NCBI GenBank assembly: GCA_938028705.1
Contig: CALIZI010000093.1
Span: 1-39,980, forward strand
Direction: 5' to 3'
Source: an uncultured Saprospiraceae bacterium
Lineage (GTDB): Bacteria; Bacteroidota; Bacteroidia; Chitinophagales; Saprospiraceae
DNA: 39,980 nucleotides
Below, piece by piece: positions 26,458 to 34,001 of this stretch. The notes below the pieces were generated by a model. That model saw only the letters and a list, made by a program, of their open reading frames with translations, searched no databases and had not been told where the DNA came from. Made by a program: the position numbers and the translations under genes. Each line of letters starts with the position of its first letter. Position 1 is the stretch's first letter.

Positions 26458-27885
26458 TTAATCCTTAATATCATTTTCAATTTTTTCTTTTAACCAACTG
26501 GAGGATATGGCAGGTGTTGTTTCCAATCTTTCCAATAATTCTTTTTTACCTTCTGTACGTTGGTATTTAGCTTGGTGTAATCTTTTAACAAAGCTAATGA
26601 AGCTCAAATACAATTCCCTATGTTGCTTACCTATCACCTTATTTCTACGACAGTATTGAGCAAAAGCATTACAGGCATCATAAAAAAGCACTTCATAGCC
26701 GTCTAATTCATAATAACTTCGGAGTTGAAAAACCTTAGCGTTTAGGTTATACTGAATATCCACAAATTCTACATCCCTAAGTAATTCTAATGTTTTTTCA
26801 AAATTATTCATTGAAAATTCAAGTCGGCATAAAGCCATAATTTTTACACTTTCTCTGACTTCCTCTCTCAAATCCACTGAATATTTTTTAATAAAAATCT
26901 CTACCCAATCAAATTTTTTCAAATTACAAGCAGCTCCAACGATGTTATCGAAAATAGCATGATCCATGACTTCCTCTGTTATCCAAATATTGTGATTTAA
27001 TCCATATTCATATAATTCAAAAATCTCAATAAGATACTCTGACTTACCCTGATTATATTCTAAAAGGCAAAAATTATTTGTCATTTTGACTATATCAAGC
27101 TTTTCCTCTGTATTGAATTGGTCAAAATTCTCAAAAATCAGTAATTTAAGTTCATCGTATAATACTTTATTTTTAGTTTCGTATAAGTATATGATATTCG
27201 AGAAGATATGAATAAGCGTCTTATTTTTAAATATAGGATGTTTGACGGTTTCCAACATTTCATCCAGTAAAATTAATTCACTTTTATCTGAGAGGTGCAT
27301 CTCTCTCAAACGAATTTCACTACAATACATAAATTTTTTACCAAAATAAAACAGGTCAAGATTGTTAATAGCACTTTCAAGACTTTCTATTCCGGTTTCA
27401 ATACGATTGGTAGCGTTGTGTGTGTATATTTCCTCATTCATCCGGTACTGATGAAAATAATAATCCGTACCTCGCTCTGGCTTCTTCTCCAAATACTTCT
27501 GAAACTCCTCTGCCGTACTCTCAAAAAACCAATCCCCTTTTCTGCGTTTATAGGCTTTGAGCATAAATTGGTAGTGTTCGGATTTGTCCTGCTCTATCTC
27601 CCGCCAGACGAAGAAGTCATCTGCGAGTTGAGAGAGACTGGACATGATGTAGCTGAGTTTTTTGTAGGCGTTGCCCCCCTTCCACTCTGGGAACAGCTTG
27701 GCGGAGATATACTCCCTGTCCAGTTTTTTAGTTTCAAAAACGGGGTGATACTTCTTTAGATAATCAAAGAGTTTGATAACTTTTTCATCTTTATTAAAAA
27801 AGGGAGATTCGATGAATTTACTGAAATCTTTGAGCTCTTCTCGCTCCATAAGCCGGAGCCTGTCAATTAATTTACTTTTCTGCAT
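26458..27885 (-). CDS. Family A helical-repeat protein, copy A4 (function unknown)
   Basis: A 475-residue protein and the tandem duplicate of A3. The first ~100 residues are nearly the same (FSKFIESPFFNKDEKVIKLF, LFPEWKGGNAYKKLSYIMSS), as is the core near 323 (KKFDWVEIFIKKYSVDLREE). Differences collect in the middle, around residues 190-300, where helices facing the inside of a TPR-like solenoid would lie. The end SSWLKEKIENDIKD matches SRWFREKIENDIKD in A3. The start is ATG 27885, with promoter boxes at 27907-27938. It is convergent with SP2. Confidence 0.87.
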   Translation of the reverse strand: MQKSKLIDRLRLMEREELKDFSKFIESPFFNKDEKVIKLFDYLKKYHPVFETKKLDREYISAKLFPEWKGGNAYKKLSYIMSSLSQLADDFFVWREIEQDKSEHYQFMLKAYKRRKGDWFFESTAEEFQKYLEKKPERGTDYYFHQYRMNEEIYTHNATNRIETGIESLESAINNLDLFYFGKKFMYCSEIRLREMHLSDKSELILLDEMLETVKHPIFKNKTLIHIFSNIIYLYETKNKVLYDELKLLIFENFDQFNTEEKLDIVKMTNNFCLLEYNQGKSEYLIEIFELYEYGLNHNIWITEEVMDHAIFDNIVGAACNLKKFDWVEIFIKKYSVDLREEVRESVKIMALCRLEFSMNNFEKTLELLRDVEFVDIQYNLNAKVFQLRSYYELDGYEVLFYDACNAFAQYCRRNKVIGKQHRELYLSFISFVKRLHQAKYQRTEGKKELLERLETTPAISSSWLKEKIENDIKD

Positions 27886-27906
27886 GTTGTTGTTTGTAAA
27901 ACAGGT

Positions 27907-27938
27907 CAAAAATAAGCGGAAAAATGCAAAGAAACAAG
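27907..27938 (-). promoter_or_regulatory. Promoter of A4
   Basis: On the minus strand CTTG (27935-27938), a 20-nt spacer and TATTTTTG (27907-27914) reproduce the A3 promoter with one change in the -33 box. Confidence 0.7.
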
Positions 27939-28059
27939 TTTTATATTTTGTTTATAAAGTCTTAATAAATATGTGGTTATATAATAGTAAATTTCACATT
28001 ATATTTTCTGAAATAGTCGTTTTTATCGGAAAATCAAGATAAATGTATTTGATTATAAA

Positions 28060-28412
28060 TATAATAAATCCGATTTTTGTATTATCATTTTTGGTGGTCG
28101 TAGTGAGTTTACCTGTAAATCGGATGTTGGGTCTTGTGGCTCGTTGTCCGTTTGTTGGTGATCCCCTGCTTGAACCCGTCGAAAACCGATAAGCTAATAG
28201 AATATCAACTACCCACTAAGCTATACGTAAATTATTGGTGCATCAGTCCGTCAGGAATTAAATGTGATATCCGTCTCATTCAGGATTAGAATGGTGTGGA
28301 ATTATACAACCTACTGATGTAAAACAAGATACAGCCGGAGCAAAAATGGTTGTTTGTAAGGCAGTCCCTTTGCGCTACCTATTAGATAGTGTATTGTGGG
28401 CTGCTTTTTATT
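28060..28412 (+). ncRNA. Possible structured RNA of unknown type
   Basis: This stretch is richer in G+C than its flanks and has no open frame of note. On the plus strand it ends in a terminator-like hairpin: gcagtcc (28361-28367) pairs with gggctgc (28398-28404, one G-U pair), an inner hairpin lies between, and tttttatt follows. I compared it by eye with the conserved cores of RNase P RNA, tmRNA and SRP RNA and found none. The 5' end is a guess. Confidence 0.25.
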
Positions 28413-28582
28413 ACCCGTCTTTTCATCATTAATATTTATGTAAGTTATAATTAGTGCGTGGTTGAATAATGGGATTAGTAATTAATACCTTGTTTGTCAG
28501 TAAGTTACAAAAAATATAATTAAGATGCTTTTGTTTGGTGATTTATTTTGTGTAAATCTTACATTTTTAATTTTTGATGACA

Positions 28583-28707
28583 TTTTTTGCAAATAGTGTC
28601 TCACGCAGAGAACGCAGAGAACGCAGAGGTCGCAGAGAATTGATTATCAGCACTCTGCGTTCTCTGCGAACTCTGCGTGAAAAGAGCGTTTTATGGAATT
28701 TGCAAAA
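28583..28707. repeat. cgcagagaacgcagag palindromic repeat element
   Basis: The left arm (28601-28628) and right arm (28653-28680) are 28 bp with two mismatches and are built from 9-bp units of cgcagagaa type. A further unit, gtcgcagag, lies in the loop. Outside, ttttttgcaaa (28583-28593) pairs with tttgcaaaaa (28697-28706), so the whole looks like a small inverted-repeat element. It is not a CRISPR: the units abut without spacers. Confidence 0.8.
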
Positions 28708-28730
28708 ATTGTCAAAGAACCTACAAACTT

Positions 28731-28765
28731 TACTCGCCTTGCATTTTGAAAATGCAAGGCGAGTA
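28731..28765. repeat. Perfect 17-bp hairpin downstream of gldG
   Basis: tactcgccttgcatttt (28731-28747), one G, then its exact complement (28749-28765). It begins 43 bp beyond the gldG stop on the minus strand. Without a T-tract its use as a terminator is uncertain. Confidence 0.75.
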
Positions 28766-28807
28766 GGCTTCCCGAAAACTTGTAAGGACAGAGAAGTTTC
28801 AAGAAAA

Positions 28808-30526
28808 TCACCCATATCTACGCCGACGTAAAAACGTAAACATACCACCGAATATACCCAATAATAATAATGGCAAGACGATATTGACCAATTGCCATTT
28901 GGTTTTTTCTTCCCTTGCTTTGGTTTTGTTGAGTAAGCGCAGGCGCACCTCTTTTGAGCGGGCGGCAATCACACCATCAGTATCCAAAAGGTACTCAACA
29001 GCATTGAGCAAAAAGTCTTTATTGGCAAAGGTATAACGCTCATAAGGATTGTAACCGAGCGGCTCTATTTTATTTTCTTTTTTGTTAATGGCATTGCGGA
29101 TCACATCGCCATCAGCAACGATAAGCATGCGGGTAGGTTTGCTTTGTGCAAGGAAGGGCTGATTGATTTCTTCGAGCATCTTGCTCATGTTTTCTGTCAC
29201 CCTATTTTCGTATAATGATGGAAAAACACCTTCCAACAAGACTGCCACAGGTTGCTTGGGTTTATTGAATCGCTCAATAGGCGGTGCTTCGCGGGTAATG
29301 TCGAAATTGAGGCGCGAGGGCGCGAACTGCATTCGGCTTTTTTCGGAGGTGGTGAGGAGAATGGTCTTTTTGACAGGCGTTTTTGTTTTTATGGTATCAA
29401 TGGTACTAACGAATTGAAAATCAATACCATCGAGGTTTTTTACAATAGGATGTGCATTGTCAACTTCAGGAAAAATAATGGGATGATAATACCAGGGTCG
29501 CAGGTCGAATTGCGGTGCATTGCCCACCACGCCTACCTGCAAGGGAATACGACTTGCCCTTAAATCCTGCACCATATTCGGCTCGATTCGCACACCGTAT
29601 CTGAATAAAATATCCTCCAAATTCAAGGGGTAATCATAAGGTACATATTCTCCTGCCAGACGCAAGCTATCAAGGTCGGCACTCAGGCGGTCAATGAGCC
29701 AGATAAGTTTGCCGCCATTCATTACATATTGGTCAATTTTGAATTTATCTTTATCAGAAAATCTTGTGCGTGGTTTGGGTATCACCAACAGGCGATATTG
29801 TGCTGCATCCACCATCGTAAAACTATCCAGATTGATACGCCCGACATCGTAATATTGTTGTAAAGCAGCATCGAAACGTGCCGTCTGATAGGGTTCGAGT
29901 TCGCCATGTCCTTCGGTAATCGCAATTTTGGATTTATGGAGACTTTTGAGTTTTTTGATGGCATTCGTAATCTTATATTCGAGCAGACTGATGGAGTTGT
30001 TGAGTGCGATTTGGTCTTGTCCGGGTGCGAGGGAAGGCGTGTTGTTTTCGAGGATATTGACGGGCATAGAACGACCTTTGTAGGTGACGATAACAGCCGG
30101 AAAAATGAGTTTTTCGGAGTAGCCATCATCTGTTTTGACTTGCAGGTTGACGGGCGCAATACCGACTTTTGAGAGTTGTTCCATCATTTCATTGGCTTGC
30201 TCTGCCGAGCCGCCGAGCGGGTCGGTAAATTGGTATTCTACATAGCCGGACATGGATTTGAAATCGTTGAGCAATTCGCGCAAAGCATTCTGCAACCGCT
30301 TGAAACCGGAGGGAAATTCACCTTCTAAAAAAGATTCTACAAAGACGACCTCCTCCAGTTCTTTGATTTGTTGTTTGGTGGCATTGGTGAGCGTAAATCG
30401 CTTGTCTTCCGTCAGGTCAATATGACCGTAAAAGGCATTGGCGAGGATATTTATAAATACAAGAATCCCTAAAAATAAAGCCAGTTGGAGTAGGGATTGA
30501 TTGCGTGTATTTGCTGATTTTTTCAT
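28808..30526 (-). CDS. gldG: Gliding motility-associated ABC transporter substrate-binding protein GldG
   Basis: A 572-residue membrane-anchored protein. It has one N-terminal membrane segment (residues ~12-32), the segment LTEDKRFTLTNATKQQIKEL that marks GldG and related ABC accessory proteins, and a long extracytoplasmic part. Motifs include EYQFTDPL, ITEGHGELEPYQ and GGKLIWLIDRL. A C-terminal membrane segment (~545-565, LLLLGIFGGMFTFL) ends in an Arg-rich tail. In flavobacteria GldG works with GldA and GldF in an ABC complex needed for gliding. gldF usually precedes gldG, but no gldF is seen upstream here: the preceding gene is a T9SS protein 447 bp away. The start is ATG 30526. Confidence 0.9.
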   Translation of the reverse strand: MKKSANTRNQSLLQLALFLGILVFINILANAFYGHIDLTEDKRFTLTNATKQQIKELEEVVFVESFLEGEFPSGFKRLQNALRELLNDFKSMSGYVEYQFTDPLGGSAEQANEMMEQLSKVGIAPVNLQVKTDDGYSEKLIFPAVIVTYKGRSMPVNILENNTPSLAPGQDQIALNNSISLLEYKITNAIKKLKSLHKSKIAITEGHGELEPYQTARFDAALQQYYDVGRINLDSFTMVDAAQYRLLVIPKPRTRFSDKDKFKIDQYVMNGGKLIWLIDRLSADLDSLRLAGEYVPYDYPLNLEDILFRYGVRIEPNMVQDLRASRIPLQVGVVGNAPQFDLRPWYYHPIIFPEVDNAHPIVKNLDGIDFQFVSTIDTIKTKTPVKKTILLTTSEKSRMQFAPSRLNFDITREAPPIERFNKPKQPVAVLLEGVFPSLYENRVTENMSKMLEEINQPFLAQSKPTRMLIVADGDVIRNAINKKENKIEPLGYNPYERYTFANKDFLLNAVEYLLDTDGVIAARSKEVRLRLLNKTKAREEKTKWQLVNIVLPLLLLGIFGGMFTFLRRRRYG

Positions 30527-30667
30527 GTATTGGTGTCGTGATTCGTTCCGACAGAGTAAAAGTAATACATTTCAGAAGAAATCGAAGTTAAAATTTTAGT
30601 AAAAAGGCTATTAGACGATAGTTGATAGTCCATGGTCGATATTTTTTATAATAATTTGATTGGTATA

Positions 30668-30702
30668 AATAAAAAAAACCTGCCGAACTTCTCCGGCAGG
30701 TT
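30668..30702 (-). terminator. Rho-independent terminator (minus strand)
   Basis: aacctgccg and cggcaggtt (30677-30685 and 30694-30702) form a 9-bp stem. On the minus strand it is followed by a run of eight or more T. It comes after the gene remnant at 30729 and before gldG. The stretch 30527-30667 holds nothing I recognise apart from an agacgatagttgatag word. Confidence 0.75.
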
Positions 30703-30728
30703 ACACTAATTAAAAACCATCTATCTAC

Positions 30729-30870
30729 TTATTTTTCTACGATAAATTTCTTACAGAAAATACCGTTTTTCAGACTGATTTTAATAAAAAAATGATTACG
30801 ACTGCAAGGTGCGGACATTCGGGGGCAATTACAGGAACAGTTTGGTCGATATTTACAAATAACTTTTTTT
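30729..30870 (-). pseudogene. Possible remnant of a T9SS cargo gene tail
   Basis: The minus-strand frame ends ...FFIKISLKNGIFCKKFIVEK and stop. This reads like the last strands of a T9SS sorting domain (family endings of the type GIYFLKI...KKFIVEK). The upstream part is short and cysteine-rich (CKYRPNCSCNCP) with no signal peptide, and the only ATG in frame far enough upstream lies close to the terminator of the next gene. A terminator follows at 30668-30702. It is either a decayed cargo gene or a chance frame. Confidence 0.3.
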
Positions 30871-30920
30871 ATTGGTTTGAAAAATATTGATAATGAATGT
30901 TTTGTAATTTTAAAATGAAA

Positions 30921-30956
30921 ATAAAAAAAGCCTGATTTTTTTATAAAATCAGGCTT
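30921..30956 (-). terminator. Rho-independent terminator after the 30974 gene
   Basis: aagcctgatttt (30928-30939) with aaaatcaggctt (30945-30956) forms a 12-bp stem, followed on the minus strand by a T run. It lies 18 bp after the stop codon. Confidence 0.85.
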
Positions 30957-30973
30957 AAATGTAAGCATTAAGG

Positions 30974-33793
30974 CTATTTGACCATCAATTTCCCTGTGGC
31001 TAATTGCTGTTTTTCATCTGTTATTTTAAATACGTAAATACCCGACGGGAGATTATTTTTATATAAATTGATGTATTGTTGAAAGGTAGATTGTTGTTGA
31101 AGAACTTGTCGCCCCATCGTATCATATAGACTCAAATTCAGTTCATTGCTTGTTGTGCCTTTTACTTCAAACCGTGTATATTCATCAAATGGATTTGGGA
31201 AAACATTAACCGAAATACCTGCCTCTTCCACTTCCGGTGGTGTAGTCACAGAAGTCACCAAACCCACGAAATCCTGACCAACGGTGTGCAAGACCTTATT
31301 CGTAATTATCGGTTCATTAAAATCAAAATAAATAGCTGCGTCATTTGTAATGTGTGTACCGATAGCGTTATTTTCTCTTTGTGCGATATTGAATTTAATA
31401 AAACCATGTGAAGCCGCTTCATTGACATTACTATCGGGCAGCATGATATTATCAAAATGAAAAACAGCGACATTTGATGCTTCAATATCATAACGATACG
31501 GGTGGCTTGCTACGCCCGGACGCAAGGTTTCAATATCCAAGTACACACTAAGCGTATCGCGTATCACGATGTTGAATGCGGTATCCGTTCCCGTATTCTG
31601 AAAACGAATCATATACTCCAAGTCCGTGCTATCTGTGATATAATGTTGGTCGCCATAACCCACCGGAAAGGCTTGCTTATCATTGGGGTCATAAGAGCCT
31701 ATATTTTCCTGACAATCAATGGATACAAAGGCATTGCCTTCATCCAAAAGAAAATAATTGACAAAGCCCATACTGATTTCTCCGTCGTCATTTGCACCAC
31801 AACCTTCCACGAAAACAGAAGGCATACTGCTGCCGGGGTGTCCGGGGGCTTGCTCGGCTTCCAAGCGATAAAACGCACCGGTGGAGGCTTGGTAAAATGT
31901 CTGATTATCACCACTATTGAGTTGGAATTTAGCACGTATAAAAATCAAATTATCTTCTACGATAATATATTCAAGCGAATCAGACATATCGCCCGTACCC
32001 GTATTTTCGATGATAAATTCAATAGAATCACCCAAGCATTGTGCATCTACCTCAATACTTGAACCATCCCAAAGCGGTAGGGCAGGACTGCAAATTGAAT
32101 CGGGGAAAATGTGTGCCTCCACACAATGCGTTTGCCCCAATTCGGTAGAATCACAGTCCACATATACATCAATCCGAAAGTTACCGCAGTCACCGATATT
32201 GATATTTCCCAAATCAAACGAATACAAATTGTCACCCAAATCAGTACCCGCAATCGTGGAACTTTGATAGGTAAAAAATGGGTCGAGTTGGACTTCGACG
32301 TAAGCGTTTTCGGCAACAGCCGTACCCGAATTGCAATAGCGGACATAGTAATTGGAGTCGAAGCAACGGCGGACAAAGGGTGCAGTAATGTCTATTTCCA
32401 AAAGCGGACAAAATATTGTTGAACTTGCAGCAAAATCTATGGTGTCTCGCGGGTTTGAGTCGGTGATATTGACAATGACTTCTTCGGGGCAAGTGTTTTC
32501 CCATAGCGTATTTGGCGGAATAGCCCTTACTGTAAATGTACCGGTATCTACGGGCGTGACGTAAGCTCCATCGTCGTAAGTATAGGCGTAATGCGTACTT
32601 GCACCTTTTACTTCGACTAGCCAACCACTCAAATCCAGTTCGGTAGCATCCTTTAGGCAGTTGTCGTTTTCGTCCATAAAGATATTGCCTTCTACGGCGT
32701 AATCCCATACATCGGCGCAACTTTGGATGATTTCTTCTACTGTGTTGCAGCCTTCGACATTATTATCTATACTGGCGTTGCCACCATTGACTAAATAGTT
32801 GCAGATGCTTTTTATTCCGCAGAGAGAGAGCTTCGGGTTATTTGTAATGGCTAAATCAGTAATACTTGTATGATCGATATTTTCTAAACCTGATAAATTG
32901 GTTAAATTGTTATTTATTCTAATCCATAAATCGCCTCCAATAGAATTTAGGTTGATTAAATTCGATACATCGATTAGATTGTCATTTGCCCAAATCCATA
33001 AATCGCCTCCTATAGAATCCAGATTTTCTAAGCCTGATAAATCGGTTAAATTAACATTCCCCCTTATCCATAGATTTCCTCCGACAGAGTTAAATTTTTC
33101 TAAATCAGATAAGTCAGATAAATTGTAATTATCCTGAATAACTAAATCTCCTACAATAGAATCTAGATTTTCTAAGCCCGATAAATCAGTTAAACTCTGG
33201 TTGCCATTAATCCATAACTGTCCTCCAACAAGGTTGAGGTTTTCTAAACTTGATAAACTAGCTAAATTATCATTCAGCCAAATGCTTAAATGTCCTGCAA
33301 AATTGAGATTTTCTAAGCCAGACAAACTAATTAGATTCGGATTGCTGCCAACGTATAATTGGTTACCAATAAAATTGAGGTTTTCTAAGCCTGATAAACT
33401 AGTTAAACCGTCGAGGAACCCAATATATAGACTGTGTCCAATAGAATCAAGATTTTCTAAGCCTTGAAAGCTAATCAAAGCAGAAGAATCTACACTAAAA
33501 TTACGTCCAATATAATTGAGATTCTCCAAGCCTAAAAAGTTGTTTAAGTCAGCATTCTTCTCTACAACTAAAGACCTACCAATTGAGGTAATTTGATTCA
33601 AGCTGTTAAGATTAGTTACAGAATTTGTGATAACAAGGTTTCTATTTAGCTCTGAGCAGTTTGGATAATTAGACGGGAAATTGTCCACTTCCTGCTGCGA
33701 ATTGAACGTAATATCTCCCGTAGGACATTGTGCAAATATGCTTCCTGTCAATAGCATAAAGCATATCGTGAGTATAGTTAAATATGTTTTCAT
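30974..33793 (-). CDS. T9SS-secreted receptor-L-domain-like surface protein
   Basis: A 939-residue exported protein. The signal peptide is residues 1-21 (ending IFAQ). Residues ~40-330 hold about eleven repeats of ~24 residues of the form IGGDLWI-x-x-N-x-NLTDLSGLENLDS, like the beta-helical receptor-L/LRR type. An SdrD-B-like segment follows (~370-445, GNIFMDENDNCLKDATELD), then DUF11-like beta-sandwiches including the conserved GSYDPNDKQAFPVG near 700 and TNDAAIYFDFNEPIITN near 830. A type A sorting domain closes it (~860-939, VNVFPNPFDEYTRFEV). It is likely displayed on the cell surface as an adhesin or recognition protein. Repeats differ from the 11255-17533 LRR in length pattern and sequence. 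It is divergent from A5 with a 208-bp gap. Confidence 0.88.
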   Translation of the reverse strand: MKTYLTILTICFMLLTGSIFAQCPTGDITFNSQQEVDNFPSNYPNCSELNRNLVITNSVTNLNSLNQITSIGRSLVVEKNADLNNFLGLENLNYIGRNFSVDSSALISFQGLENLDSIGHSLYIGFLDGLTSLSGLENLNFIGNQLYVGSNPNLISLSGLENLNFAGHLSIWLNDNLASLSSLENLNLVGGQLWINGNQSLTDLSGLENLDSIVGDLVIQDNYNLSDLSDLEKFNSVGGNLWIRGNVNLTDLSGLENLDSIGGDLWIWANDNLIDVSNLINLNSIGGDLWIRINNNLTNLSGLENIDHTSITDLAITNNPKLSLCGIKSICNYLVNGGNASIDNNVEGCNTVEEIIQSCADVWDYAVEGNIFMDENDNCLKDATELDLSGWLVEVKGASTHYAYTYDDGAYVTPVDTGTFTVRAIPPNTLWENTCPEEVIVNITDSNPRDTIDFAASSTIFCPLLEIDITAPFVRRCFDSNYYVRYCNSGTAVAENAYVEVQLDPFFTYQSSTIAGTDLGDNLYSFDLGNINIGDCGNFRIDVYVDCDSTELGQTHCVEAHIFPDSICSPALPLWDGSSIEVDAQCLGDSIEFIIENTGTGDMSDSLEYIIVEDNLIFIRAKFQLNSGDNQTFYQASTGAFYRLEAEQAPGHPGSSMPSVFVEGCGANDDGEISMGFVNYFLLDEGNAFVSIDCQENIGSYDPNDKQAFPVGYGDQHYITDSTDLEYMIRFQNTGTDTAFNIVIRDTLSVYLDIETLRPGVASHPYRYDIEASNVAVFHFDNIMLPDSNVNEAASHGFIKFNIAQRENNAIGTHITNDAAIYFDFNEPIITNKVLHTVGQDFVGLVTSVTTPPEVEEAGISVNVFPNPFDEYTRFEVKGTTSNELNLSLYDTMGRQVLQQQSTFQQYINLYKNNLPSGIYVFKITDEKQQLATGKLMVK

Positions 33794-34001
33794 AATAGTA
33801 TTTTTGATATTAAAAAAAGAGTTGAATTATTATTGTTTTATCATTATAATTTTTCACATTACAAAAGTGAGGTATTATTTTTTTTATTACAAAAACATTA
33901 TTCGCAATTTGTTATTCAAATAATTATTTTTAATTTTAAATAAAAAACTAATTATCAATGAAATAAAATAAATTAATGTTATTATTATTAATAAAAATAA
34001 A

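Larger units (their letters stand above)
24863..27950. repeat. Tandem duplicated cassette, copy 2
   Basis: This is the second copy of the unit described at 21745-24600, here about 3.1 kb. It is longer mainly because the gap between SP2 and A4 holds an extra dispersed repeat (26241-26394). Boundaries are approximate. Confidence 0.8.
27886..28807. other. 922-bp intergenic region upstream of A4 and downstream of gldG
   Basis: No convincing protein gene is present. It contains the A4 promoter, a possible RNA gene ending near 28412, a palindromic cgcagag element (28583-28707) and a perfect 17-bp hairpin (28731-28765). The part 28413-28570 is AT-rich with nothing recognised. Confidence 0.6.

Noticed and set aside
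28060-28412. RNase P RNA, tmRNA or SRP RNA in the gldG-A4 gap
   Set aside because: None of the conserved core motifs of these RNAs is present on either strand by eye.
28601-28680. cgcagag units as a CRISPR array
   Set aside because: Units are 9-10 bp, abut each other and form a palindrome. There are no spacers and no cas genes.
31502-32062. 186-codon plus-strand frame opposite the receptor-L-type gene
   Set aside because: It is a shadow of the 939-residue protein, with no signal or domain.
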